A stretch of 64,000 nt of DNA from Tomocerus qinae (lineage: Eukaryota; Arthropoda; Collembola; Entomobryomorpha; Tomoceridae): assembly GCA_020055645.1 (NCBI GenBank), contig CM034548.1, positions 806,001 to 870,000 on the forward strand, written 5' to 3'. This document shows positions 36,160 to 47,351 of the stretch, one piece after another (within the stretch, counting starts at the first letter, position 1; each line of letters starts with the position of its first letter). The notes beneath the pieces were generated by a model. That model searched no databases, had not been told where the DNA came from, and saw nothing but the letters and a program-made list of their open reading frames with translations. The translations under genes and the position numbers were made by a program.

Positions 36160-36725
36160 TTAAGTGGTGTGTACACCGCTTTATAGGAAAGCCTAAGCTG
36201 TCTGTCTGTCCGTCCGTAAGCACCATAACTTTCGAACGGAATGAGATATTCAGTTCAAATTTTTTGTACGTTAACTAGAGGTCAAAAGTAACATCAAGTT
36301 CGTAAATGGGCAAAATTAGTCACACCCTCTGTCCGGGGAGGGGATTGAAATTAAAAAATAACTAAAAATCGTTGTAATTTCGGCTATTTTCATCGTGCAA
36401 AGTCGTGAGATAGCTCGATTGAAAGGACACAGGTTAATATACACTACTAAATAGGTTATAGTTATGCCCTGACAGGAGAAGTGGGTGAAACACATAAAAT
36501 TAACTAAAAATCGATGTAACTTCAGTTTTATTTGTCGTACAAAGTTTTGTAATGGCTCGATTGACAGCAAAAATGTTCAGCGACATTAAATGGTAAATGC
36601 CAATTACCCCCTGATTGGGGAGGTGGGTGAAAACTAAAACTGACTAAATACATTGCTAAAGTCACTATGACATGTAATGTTATAACACACCACTTTATTA
36701 CATACATTTGTACATGGTTTATTTG
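36160..36725. mobile_element. GTCT-type dispersed repeat, copy 2
   Basis: Left AAGTGGTGTGTACACCGC and right ACACACCACTTTATTACAT are inverted. The same GTCTGTCTGTCC, ATAACTTTCGAACGGAATGA and CGTTAACTAGAGGTCAAAAG blocks are present as in copy 1, followed by two or three tandem units. Confidence 0.72.
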
Positions 36726-36841
36726 CTTTACTATTGTTACAGAATAGTATTAATTTTCTTCCTAAGATTGATGTTTGTCACTGGTGTCACTTAAACTAGA
36801 AATGAAATAATTCTTTTAGCAGCAGACACTGCATTTTTAAG

Positions 36842-37246
36842 GGACTTACTGGTGACCCGAAACCCAAATATAGACCCGAAATCCGATTACTGGAGACCCG
36901 AATGCTGTAGACCCGAAATCCGAATACTGTAGGCCCGAAATCCGACTACTGTAAACCCGAAATCCGAATGCTGTAGCCTCGAAATCCGAATACTGTAAAC
37001 CCAAAATCCGAATGCTGTAGACTCAAAATCCGAATACTGTAAACCCAAAATCCGAAGACTGTAGACCCGAAAAGAGAATAACCGAACCCCGGACACCCGA
37101 ATGTGCCCAAAACCCAGCCAAAAAAACCTTCAATTTGACCACCCAAATTGTCAAAATGGCATAAAATGGCGAAGAGTATTCGGATTTCGGGTCTACAGTA
37201 TTCGGTTTTAGGTTCTACAGCATTCGGACGGGTCTCCAGTAGGTCC
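36842..37246. mobile_element. Foldback with a 23-bp tandem interior
   Basis: The ends GGACTTACTGGTGACCCG and, inverted, GGACCTACTGGAGACCCG differ at two positions. The flanks share TGCATTTTTAA (36830-36840 and 37247-37257), a likely duplication. The interior has about ten units of GACCCGAAATCCGAATACTGTAG, and near the right end the same unit appears inverted. Confidence 0.75.
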
Positions 37247-37257
37247 TGCATTTTTAA

Positions 37258-38040
37258 AACGTTGCTTGATTTTTTAATAGTTTATAAGACTCCTCACTGA
37301 AATTAGTTTCTAATTTATGTTTCAATCTTTTCTTTAATTATATCGATGCACGAAGACCAGGAGCATTGGTTTCGTTTAGCCAAGGAGACATTCGTATTTT
37401 GCAGTATAGCTCAATGGAAAGGTCAGTGTCAAGGCAGGTCGGGTGACAAGGTTAAAAGTCATAGCAAAACTACGTCTCAAAACGTTATGTAATGTGCTAA
37501 AAGATGCAATATCCTTTATTTTTTTACATCGCATTTAACACTTTGACATAGTTTGTTTAGATAAGTTTATCTTTTCTGTATAGAGTAAAAAATATAAGAG
37601 ATCACGCAGGCTGGGAACCGATTGTTACAGACGAAGTTGACAATTTCAGCATCTACTCCACTTTAGGATATGAGAAAACTAATTTCTCGAATTTTTTTAA
37701 AAAATCGTTGTTTTTGAGTTATGGCGGTTTTTACCCGAAAACTTTACATGGGAGTAAATTCGAATTCGAAACTACTGAACCGATTTTGACGAAACCAGTG
37801 CCGAAACGACAATCCAATTGGAAAAACAATCGGTTCCCATGCAGCCTGCGTGATCTCTTATATTTTCACTCACATTCTTTTCGTCTGTCTGTCCGGAAAT
37901 CCCCGTGCAGGATAACTTTCGAGCTTCAGTAATAAGTTAGCAAGATATTTGACACTTCTGAACTAGTCAATATTAGTCAGAAGTCAAGGTCCACGTGGTT
38001 TTGGTTTACACAAATTTCCCTGCTATTATATTATATATCT
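37258..38040. other. Non-coding, weak tRNA-like stretch
   Basis: At 37405-37480 TAGCTCAATGG resembles a pol III A box and GGTTAAAAGTC a poor B box. No folded tRNA could be drawn. A GTCT-repeat fragment (GTCTGTCTGTCCGG, AGGATAACTTTCGAGC) lies at about 37880-37930. Confidence 0.35.
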
Positions 38041-38410
38041 GTAATGGTTTATTAAGTGGTGAAACTGCTTTATAGGAATTCCCAGTGTGTCTGTTCGTCT
38101 GTAAGCACGATAACTAAAGAACGGTATGAGAGAGATGATCAGGTAAAACTTTACGTACGTAATGTAGAGATGAAAAATAATGTCGAGTTTGGAAATGGTC
38201 AAAATCGAACACACCTGCTTGTGGGTGCGGTTCAAAGCCCACGACGTTCAATCAAGTCGACGTAACTTAAGATCTGCACATCGTAGAACGTCATCCTTTG
38301 GCTTATTCGAAAAGTTTTTCGTTTGATCAAGTCATGATCAAGTCATACGGAAAATATGCCGAAACACGTTGCAACGTCGCAAATTATCACTATCTCCGCT
38401 ACATTTTTGC
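38041..38410. mobile_element. GTCT-type dispersed repeat, copy 3 (shorter)
   Basis: GGTTTATTAAGTGGTGAAAC, GCTTTATAGGAAT, GTCTGTTCGTCTGTAAGCAC and GATAACTAAAGAACGG at the left, CTCCGCTACATTTTTGCATC at the right, as in copies 1 and 2. Confidence 0.6.
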
Positions 38411-39510
38411 ATCCATTAGAATATGGTATATTTGGTTATAACAGTAGCCGACGTCTTGTTACACAACACGCTGCAATTTTTTGTTACAGGCGAAATGGAA
38501 GTGTGTTGTGAATCGTGGACTATTTATGTCGAGCTCCAGCTACTAGATGCTACAGAATGTGTCATAGCTAGCCACATTCTTCCAATCTTTAAACATGCAG
38601 CAGATTGTTTTCATCTGAGATTAACGAGATCAAGAAGTGGTTGCATGGTTAGTTGGTCGGATGGATGCTTTCAAAGCAAATTCATTGGCATTGGTATTGC
38701 AATGCAATGTGAGGCAAGTAGAGACACTAGGTGTAAGTGTATAGGGTACGATGTACCTATTCAAAGTTTCTCTACGTACTATGTATAAATTAGGTATGGT
38801 ACTTACCTGTAGTTCGTTTGTGCTGCTATTCTCTTATTGTGAGATGAGAGAGAAATCCGGGTAGGTTGTTTTGTATTGGCATAGCCTTATTAGTAAAGTG
38901 CAATCATGAGTTTGACGAGGTGCCCAAGTGGCATTGCCCATTATGATAATGAGGTTCCAATTCCAATAAGAAAGCTCATGTCAAGATAAAGCATCAACAC
39001 ATGAATATGCCAAATTATTTTTTATGCTTACAACTCTGCCTGCTTAGATATTCTCTAAATGTAATTAATTGGCTAAAGCTCCATGGCCAAGAGTTTTGTC
39101 TCTATGATAAATAAATAAATAATCGGAAAAAGCAACTTCGGACGGTGCCGTTGCGTAACAAATAATATTTAATCAGTTGATAATTTATTGAACGGCTTTG
39201 AATAGATTGAACGCTGTTTTATTACATATACCTTGTAATATTGCATAAATATTGAATATTATTACTTAATATTGAATACACGTAATAACATTATAACAAT
39301 GAATTAACAATGAGTATAATATAATTTATCATTCGGGAATATTTCTGGCAAGATGGTTAGTTAGTACCTTATATATATTTATCTGTGATATAATAATAAA
39401 CTTATAATCATTTGTGTCAGTATACATTATGTTAGAAGAGAACTACATAGGATTAGTGAACAAGAGTTTTATTTAAGTATTGAGGGATAATCATCACGTT
39501 TGCATTGTAT
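38411..39510. other. No recognised gene; 121-codon frame; possible LINE tail
   Basis: The plus frame 38423-38788 (MVYLVITVADVLLHN start, Cys-rich end) resembles no family I know. ATAAATAAATAAATAA at about 39108 follows TGTCTCTATG and may be a LINE 3' end. No supporting coding trace was found. Confidence 0.3.
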
Positions 39511-39511
39511 T

Positions 39512-39734
39512 AGCAGTCCAAGGAGTTCAACAAAGAATGAAGATAAGAGCACTAATTGGATGTTTTCCATTGTGTTTTCGGAGGCCCCTCCTTACTCCCT
39601 TCTTAATTACATTTTCTCGATGATCAGAGCTTAGAGCTATACGCTATATATACTCTTGTCGACAGCACAATAGAAAACATGCAATTAGTGCTCTTATCGC
39701 TATTCCTTTGTTGAACTCCTTTCCTTGGACTGCT
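39512..39734. mobile_element. Inverted-repeat element
   Basis: AGCAGTCCAAGGAGTTCAAC, AAGAGCACTAATTG and CCATTGTG on the left are mirrored as CACAATAG, CAATTAGTGCTCTT and GTTGAACTCC...TTGGACTGCT on the right. Arms of about 65 bp. Target duplication unclear. Confidence 0.75.
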
Positions 39735-40620
39735 TATGCGCACGTTTACTGTGTAAGAAATTGGCGAAATGAAAATTTCGTTTGTTGTTTGCCGAATAAA
39801 AGCCTAATCACCCATCGCATTTAGGACGGTCAAAGCAAAAATTAAATCTTTGGTTTGTAACTCAATATCAATCATGTAACTCAGAATTCACCCTGTTTAA
39901 TACCACATATTATACCTCAGTATGTGAGTATTAAGTTACATGACTCAATCACCTGTGACCCCTTGTCACAGAGGTAAAGTATGTGGTATTATCGGATTCA
40001 GGACAGTGAGACCTTTCGACTGATATGTTATCCTCCGGGTCTACCGTCAATGTAGATAGTGGAAATGTTTTCAACTGAGGCGATTTCGAACTAATAAGCC
40101 AAAAATGGTTTTTAATGTTAGTACAGATAATGCAAATCCCAGATACCTAATTTGCATCATTCCATCTCCGCCTTTTCTGTTTGTCAAGCACCATTATAAC
40201 AATTAATTAGCAGTAGTTATCTATTAAGCGGATGGAAATTAAATGTTACCATTAATAATAAAAACACCTTTTTCTGATATTCGACAGTGTTCTTCGAAAA
40301 TTATTTATTGGCCTGATTGAGAAATAAATAATAATAAAGCCCTAAGATGATAGAGATAGATGTCATTTGCCAAATCAAATTTTGACTCACTCATCAAACA
40401 AGTCTATTCAATTAAGTTAAATTGGGGTTTATGAGGATTTTCATACTGACAATGGTCCGACCAGGTGATTGCTTGGACAAAGGGCTTCACAAATCACGTT
40501 CCTTGCTCAAGACTCCGGCATTCCGATTCCGACCAAACCGACTAAACTATAGCCAATTGCTTGGTTGAAATGATTTATTTAAGTGAATAATTTAAAACCA
40601 TTACAGATACAAAGTATAGT
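39735..40620. other. Non-coding
   Basis: A small inverted pair TACCACATA/TATGTGGTA at about 39900-39990. Nothing else recognised. Confidence 0.35.
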
Positions 40621-40630
40621 ATGGCACTGC

Positions 40631-41695
40631 CAGTGTACAAAACACCATTTACCACTTACCAGTGGTAAGTGGTTTTTAATGGTATTTAACGTTAAATACC
40701 ACTACCTAAAAAGTAGTGGTAAGTGATATAAATGATAAAAATGGTAAAAAGTAGTTTCATTTAAATTTCGTGTTGGAATTTTGAATAAAATTCGGTGCCA
40801 AAGTATGAAATAGCTTAGCAGATGATCATTGTTGTCACAAATTGATAAGTGTTCATCATCAATTAGAGTAGGATTCAACCCAAAGCTGGTAGTAGGTTTG
40901 GTAAAGTTGGCCGTTCCGGGCATATTGAAAATGGAATTTCACTTTTTTTCATCGTGGATCTAAATTGAACGATTAAGATCCAAGGCTTATGACCAAGCCA
41001 TGGTCAAAATTTGGTTGCTCCTAGGAACGTGACGTCATCATATATCAGAGGTCATAATAGCCTTCTTGAATCTAAATGGTTCAATTTAGATCCACGATGA
41101 AAAAAGTGAAATTCCATTTTCAATATGCGGAACGGCCAACTTTATTATGTAAATTAACCATCTCACTATGACTACACCAGCTTTTGATTCAACCAATGGC
41201 GCCGCTAACAACTCTTGCCGATTGAGAAATTAATTGCAATTAAATTAGAAATATTTCATAGAAAATACATTTTAAAAATTATATTTTATGAAGTCTAGTG
41301 TATCTGTACTCAGCTGTCTTCAAAGTTGCGAATATTCCCATTTCCCACCCCACTTTGTTGGACGTCCGGGAAATGCGGGAAATTGTGGTAAATGGGAAAT
41401 AGTGGGAATTAGTGGGAAATATAGGAAATAAAGCTAAAAAATTTGAATTTTAGCGCTATTTTGGCTCTATTTCCCACTATTTCCCACACTTTCCATTTCC
41501 CACTCCATTTTGATACCCACATTTCCCAGTGGGAAATGGGAAACTTCCCGTTAGTGGTATTTCCCAGTCGAAACCTTGTGTCTAATCAATCGCTAAAATT
41601 TACCATTTTTACCATTAAATGCATTTTTACCATTAAGTGCATTTTTACCACTGTGATGGTAAAAAAGGCTAAAAAGTGGTAAATTTTGTACACTG
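40631..41695. mobile_element. hAT-type element with TTTACCACTT word repeats and nested insertions
   Basis: TIR CAGTGTACAAAA (12 bp). Perfect 8-bp duplication GGCACTGC at 40623-40630 and 41696-41703. Subterminal regions reiterate TTTACCACTT, AATGGTAAAA and CATTTTTACCA. At 41330-41570 a second word set (TTTCCCACT) may mark another nested element. The TA-flanked element 40904-41142 lies inside. No transposase. Confidence 0.87.
40904..41142. mobile_element. TA-flanked miniature element nested in the hAT-type element
   Basis: AAGTTGGCCGTTCCG... at the left and CGGAACGGCCAACTT at the right begin arms of about 70 bp. TA at 40902-40903 and 41143-41144. Arms are nearly identical, so it is younger than its host element. 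Confidence 0.82.
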
Positions 41696-41703
41696 GGCAC
41701 TGC

Positions 41704-42845
41704 AGATTGCGTCTAGTGATTGCGTAGTTTAATTAACTGCCTCTTTGTTTCTCTGTTATTAGGATCTTAATGCGTCGGAAAGGAGGATAGTGAATACCTA
41801 AAATATTATTCATTGAGATTCCTTGACATGACTTCATTTGACAAGACATAGATAGGGAACCATGATTCTTTTCTCGATGAAAATGGGAGCTAGACTGGCT
41901 AAGCTAAGTGAGAGAGTGAGACTACTTCTGCTCCGGGCTTAGGATTTTGGTACCTGTTGCTATATTACACTCAGCAATAGTCAGCATCTCTTATGTTGAC
42001 TTCTCAGTTTCATACCTCCACTATACGCATTGATCAATAACCAGATTATTCTTTTAAAGTAATAAAATATGAACTGATTTGTATTGAGGTAGATCAGGAC
42101 ATATCACTGGCAGCATACAGAATACAGATTAATACAGAAATATGGCAATTCTTTCTCGTTTTTACAGCATGCTAGTTGATATGTTTGCTTAAATAATAAT
42201 TATTGTATTTGTAAGATATTGAACATGTGTCCAACCAGATGAGCATAAAAAGTCTCCGAAAGGGGCAAGATACTAATTTTGACGGTGGGTCAAATTAAAA
42301 TGGTTTTACTACTTTACACTTCTTAAGAATTATCTGAAACATCATTATATTTTGGTTGTGACAAGATTACTTGATTATTAGTGAAGAGCCTGCTCGTATT
42401 CAACGGTCGTTGTTACTATTACATTGTATCAGTTGTCCGTAGGTACAATTGTGTTGGGCTACGGATACTTCCACACCATTCAACATCGGAAAATGGTTGA
42501 TAAAGGAGGACGACTGACAATATTATTGGTATTGGTGCACCTGAAGTAACATTTTATGTACATGACTAGGTACATCTACTACATCTATTGACAACTACGA
42601 TGTGAGTTGATTTTCATTGATATTTAAAGAGATTATGGGATCGATTGATCTGTAGCACTCGTGGTATACTAAACGAATTAATTTGGCTTGTGTGTGTTTC
42701 GATGAATAAGTAATGAATGAATGGATAATTTATTATTAAAATTACATTTTTCGTGAATTGGCCAATCGTTTAAGGCAATGGTGCATGTTTCAAAAGACTC
42801 AGATTGTTTTTGCCACAAATGGGGATGTTGCTGGGTAACCAGCAA
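41704..42845. other. Non-coding
   Basis: No gene, array or paired ends seen. Confidence 0.35.
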
Positions 42846-42879
42846 AAATGATCATAGAGGGTAAATGGGAATCGGAAAA

Positions 42880-43222
42880 ATTCGTACTTTTTTTGGAAAT
42901 TCCCTAAGGATCTGAGACCACTGGTCCTACACCCTAACAATAATTTTTAAAAAATTCTTCGAAACTTATTCCATAGTAGTAATGTTGAAAATTCCACATT
43001 TTGGTCTTCGACTTGAAGATATCATCGTTTGAAATCGAAAAATGTGTTTTTTGTGCATTATATAGTGCGAATTTATATCTTCTTGTCAAAGACCAAAATG
43101 TGGAATTTTCAATATAACTACTGAAGAATAGGGTTCAAAGAATTTTTTAAAATTTAGTATATGGCCTTAGGACTTGTGGTCTCATATCCTTAGGGAATTT
43201 CCAAAAAAAAGTTACTGGCAAA
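42880..43222. mobile_element. Foldback element, about 165-bp arms
   Basis: TTTTTTTGGAAATTCCCTAAGG, GAGACCAC, GAAAATTCCACATTTTGGTC and GAAGATAT on the left reappear inverted on the right in the same order, around a centre near 43055. Arms differ at many positions, so it is older than the element at 9588. Confidence 0.75.
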
Positions 43223-43239
43223 TATGATAGTCGAGAAAT

Positions 43240-43949
43240 CATTTTCGTTTCCATGCACCTGGGCTTTAAATGGTTTTAACTGAAGTCACACATTACTCCA
43301 GGTCAGGTTTCAATATAAACTATAGTATAACCAGTATACGACAAAAACAAGAAGTATCTCGGGATATTATAAAATTATCCAAGGAATGCTGTGAGGATGT
43401 TTGTTATGATAGCTAACTCGGCCAACTATGCTGGAAATATCCACTGTTATGCATCTACTGATTTGTGCGCTACAAGACATTCAAAAAACTCTAGTGACTT
43501 ATTTAGGCGAGGTTACTATAGATACGCATACGTGTGAAAAAACTGAATTGTCACTTCAAGTATTGTATGCATATAGCAATTCGAGGATTAAAGTATGAAG
43601 TAGTTCATATTTTTGGCTCGGAATTTTTGTTTTTGAGTAGCAACACAATCATGAGTTATTTAATAATGGTTCACTCGGTTCACGGTAAATAAATCATTGG
43701 CCTGTTAGACGTTTGATCCTGTTAATGAATGTCATGGAGATCAAATCTATCCCATCTCTCTTATTTGACCCTCAGAGTCATTTTTAAGAAATTATGATCA
43801 TAACTTAAAGCATTTAATGCATCGTTAGAGTGAGAGGTGTAAAAGAGAACTACTTAACTATTACTTTTTCCTGAGTCATGTCAATGGTGGAAAGTGACCG
43901 CAGCGGAAGTGACGTCAGCGGAGACTCGTACAATGTCAAAGACTCAACC
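43240..43949. other. 3' flank of the host gene
   Basis: Downstream of the minus-strand gene. No AATAAA was found on the minus strand close to the stop codon, so the transcript end is not placed. Confidence 0.4.
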
Positions 43950-44341
43950 TCAAGACCCGTGGCCGTTGTCACTGTCCTCACTGTCCTCCTCCTCCAACTC
44001 GTTCTCCGCGACGGAGGGACGGCGATAGTCTTCGTCGTCCATGTCAACTTCGTCGGAGACGGAGTCGGGTCTCGAAGGTGTTCGGAAGCTGGAAGTGGGT
44101 TCCTCCTCCCCCTCCTCGTTATACATATCTTGCTGAACCGTCTCGTCCTCGTATTCCGACCCGCCTTCACTCTCCCGCTCGTCGTCATCGTCCTCCCCCT
44201 CATCATCAACTTCCATGGAAGGAGACTCTGACTTGTGTGACCGTCCACCTCGGTTCCCTCCGTCGCCCCAATCCCTTTTCTCACCAAATCCCAAATCGCT
44301 GCATCCGACCACCAATCCGCTCTGCAACGGGGCATTCCCAA
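43950..44341 (-). CDS. Exon 2 of the nuclear protein: acidic C-terminal tail
   Basis: 130 residues after the splice, from VGNAPLQSGLVV to the TGA at 43950-43952. From residue about 40 it is dominated by Asp and Glu (MEVDDEGEDDDDERESEGGS, then NELEEEDSEDSDNG), typical of histone-binding or transactivation tails. It lies in line with exon 1 and has the same GC-rich codon use. The splice is predicted from sequence only; an unspliced form would instead end at 44838 after seven extra residues. Confidence 0.7.
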
Positions 44342-47300
44342 CTGCACAGTTCCAAATAAACCCATTTAAATTTTACGGGGAATATTTCTACTACTTTTGG
44401 CCCACTTACGAGTCACATTTCAAAACCTATGCCTATTTATGAAACAGAATTACGGGGAAAACCAAAACCACAAGTATCGACAGCTGAAACATGGAATCTT
44501 AAATTTTAGTCTACCATTTCACATGTTTCGCAAATACAACCGGGGAGCCAGACAAACCTTATCTCATTTACTTGGCTGCAATTACTGCCAAGGCTGTATT
44601 GAGGGGGGGGGGCATTGGGGGCAAATGCCCCCCCCCCGAAATCCAAGAAAAAGGGAATTTTTTTCTCAAAATACCTAAAAATTTCGCGCGATTTTATGTG
44701 ATTTTTAGGTTATTTTTGACTCACATTAGACAAAATAAGCCAAAATTTTTCGCGCTTTGCGCGAATATGCCCAATATATATTGTCCTATGATATCATTGC
44801 CCCCTCCGAAATCGACTTCTAAATACGGTACTGATTACTACATTGAAAAAACGTTTTCACCTTCAAGTCTGTTAGGAGTCTGAAGAGGAGGGGACGTCGG
44901 ACTGGACATGTCGGTTGAAGGCGGGATGTTACCGGGACCTCTCTGAATGTCCTTCACGTTGTCCGGCAAGTAATCCTTCCAACTGCGGAATAAATACCGA
45001 GTAAATTTTCGCAATTGTCTGAATTTACAGTAAGTAGCTCCTTCGGCGGATTCCAGCTGCTGCGTCTGAATGAGAAATCCCTTTTCCTTGAACGTCTTCT
45101 CCAGCTTCTCCCGCATCAGAGACTTCCGAGTCCTCCGCTTCCGTTTCATTTTCATCTTACTACTACTCCCTGCGATGGGTCCCACACTCACACATGAAGA
45201 TCCTATACACTTGGATGCCTCTGAAATCCCCCGGCGCCTGCTGAACATCTCCGGAAAGCGCTGTGAGTTGCTGTTACTGTTATCTGAGCTGGACGAGGGC
45301 GACTCGGCCTCCGCCCCCCCGAAGGAGGACAGGGTGGAGGTAGAGGGTTCGAAACTGTGCACGAATGCCTTGGACTTTAAGGGAATGACGACAGGAGGGG
45401 CTATGGAGAAACTGGTGGATGAGGAGACGCGGCTGGTGAGAGACGTGGCCGTTGGCTCCGTGGGTTTCGCCAGCTGGCAGATGGAGGAGAGTGTGCCGCC
45501 TTTGGAGATGGACAGTGAGGTCATGGAGGTTACCGGGACAGGCATGCACATAGACATGGATTTGGCACTTTTCGGTAGGGAAGAGAGTGGGTAGTGGTGC
45601 GAGTCTAGGCCGAGGTCTGTTCCCCCAGACGAGGAGGAGATGGACGAGCGCAAGGACTTTGATGACGATGGTGTGGCTTTGTCAGTGTAGAACCGAAAGT
45701 TCCCGCCCGAGTCCACCGACAACATTTTCTTTTCCTGTAGGGATGGCTTTGCACCTCCGGTGAATTTAAACTTGCAGATACTCACTTCCGCTCTGGATCC
45801 GGTGTTCTGTTGACCAAACAAACTCTGCCCGGCCTCTGCTTTACTGCACTTTTCCTTTGACTCAATCTCTGCAGCCACTCTCCCGTCCAACTCCGTTGGA
45901 GTTGTGAATATGGACGAGCGTTTCCGTTTCCCTTTGACTTTGGCGTTGGCCGTGGAAGAAAAAGCACTGACTCTATGAATCTTCCCGAGCGGCTGCACGG
46001 CACCCAACGATGAATTACTACTATTATTATTCGGCCGCGAGGTGGTTTTCCTTGCGGATGACTCTGACTGGACACTATTGACTAGATGAGCATCTCGAAC
46101 CGTTGATCCTTCTGGTACCGAGTCGATACTCGACTTGTTTTTTCGAGTTTTTCGGACAGCCGCCTCTTTGTTAGAGAGATTCTGATTTCTTACAGGAGAG
46201 GCGGGATTGTTAAAGCTTTGGGCCGCGGGCGTGGAGAAAGTTGTTTGAGGTGTCGGGCAGTTGCGAGAAATAATTGATGAAGTGTCTCGCATGCAGAGAT
46301 TCAGAGGCTCTTCTGTCGCACTGTTCCTCTCAGAACCACTTCCTCCTCCGTTGTACATCCATGAGATCTGTTCACTACTGTTAATTTTGACGGGCTGGGA
46401 AGATCGTTGCTCACCGGGCATGAAGGAGAGAGACGGGGGAGAGGATCTCCTTCCACAGGAGGTGAAGGAAGAGTTAAGAGGGAGGAGCTCTGGTGGGAGG
46501 ACGCCACAGTCTCCAACACTCCTTTTCCACCCTGACGGTGGTTTTCTACCCAAAGGTTTTTTGACACCCTTCTTGTTGCTGATATTGGCCGAGGAAGGAG
46601 GGATATTCCCACTGGGAGACACAAGGGTAGGAAATGATCCCGTATTCGGACAGTTCGTGTACGAGTTCGGGAATTGAATCCCATAGTTTTTAGAAATGAG
46701 ATGACAAATGTCTGCCTTCTTCGGTTTCCTTCCACGGCGGGGCCGCGTGTCAAAAGTGAGCTCCCCCATGTATGGTAAATTGTTCATGAGCAACATCGGA
46801 GCTAGTTTGGGTTTCTCTATCATCGGTTTGGTGGAGAGCCGGGTGGGAGCAGAAGTTCTTCGCTCGCTCTCCCCCACTTCATCCTGATTTGTACTGCTAG
46901 TTACATCTTTGGTTGGAGGGGAGAGGGGGCTGGAAGTGGTCACTGCCTCCGAGTCCCCGCCTCCGCTCTCGGTAAGAATGGTTGTCCCCCGCCTCCTCCC
47001 TTTCTTAGTTCGACCAATTTTTTGGAAGGAGAGGTGGAATGGAGGATCCTCCCCGTAATCCTCTCTCCAGCCATCATCTATTCCCTCTGAGCTGGCGGAC
47101 CCCGCCACATTGTCTTCCAATCTATTCCCGCCCTTTTCTTTTTTCACATTTAATATTTTGGAACTGCTCTGGTCGGCTGTGTCGGTCGAGGAAGACGACT
47201 CCGTAATTTTCCCCGCAGTTTTGGAGTTTCGGGGCAAATGTTTGGCCTTCGCAGCAGCCTGTCTTCTTGTCGTGGTCCCACGGAGGGCAAATACTCGCCC

Positions 47301-47351
47301 ACTGTCACCATCACCCTCGTCCTCTACTCCCTCACTCTTCAACTTTTCCAT
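43950..47351 (-). CDS. Two-exon nuclear protein, about 960 aa, AT-hook-like, unidentified
   Basis: Exon 1 is 47351-44861 and exon 2 is 44341-43950. The ATG at 47351 has an in-frame TAG two codons upstream. The intron starts AAG|GTGAAA and ends GTGCAG|T, and phase 1 joins exactly, giving 830 plus 130 residues. The chain is mostly Ser, Lys and Arg-rich and disordered. Visible are TRPRRGRKPKKADICHLI near residues 205-222 (RGRKP is AT-hook-like), EEPLNLCMRD near 350 (like a PxDLS CtBP-binding motif), several KRKR basic clusters, and near 770-820 a well-formed block EKTFKEKGFLIQTQQLE...KFRQLRKFTRYLFRSWKDYLP. That block is probably the conserved domain. A transcriptional cofactor role is inference; I cannot name the family. 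Codon use is much richer in G and C than the flanks, as expected for a selected exon. Confidence 0.8.
44589..44833. mobile_element. hAT-type miniature element in the intron (GCGCGAAGCGC family)
   Basis: Ends CAAGGCTGTATTGAG and, inverted, CAGTACCGTATTTAG. Flanks ATTACTGC (44581-44588) and ATTACTAC (44834-44841), seven of eight matching. Inside are a G run and C run, CCGAAATCCAAGAAAAAGGG and TTTCGCGCTTTGCGCGAA. It makes up nearly half of the intron. Confidence 0.82.

Noticed and set aside
37405-37480. tRNA-like sequence with an A box
   Set aside because: The B box is poor and I could not draw acceptor and anticodon stems.
38423-38788. 121-codon plus frame
   Set aside because: No recognisable domain and no splice context; it begins inside repeat-derived sequence. 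Kept only as a remark.
45070-46677. Plus-strand frames of 138-174 codons
   Set aside because: They are antisense shadows of the GC-rich host exon, which has far better composition, length and start.
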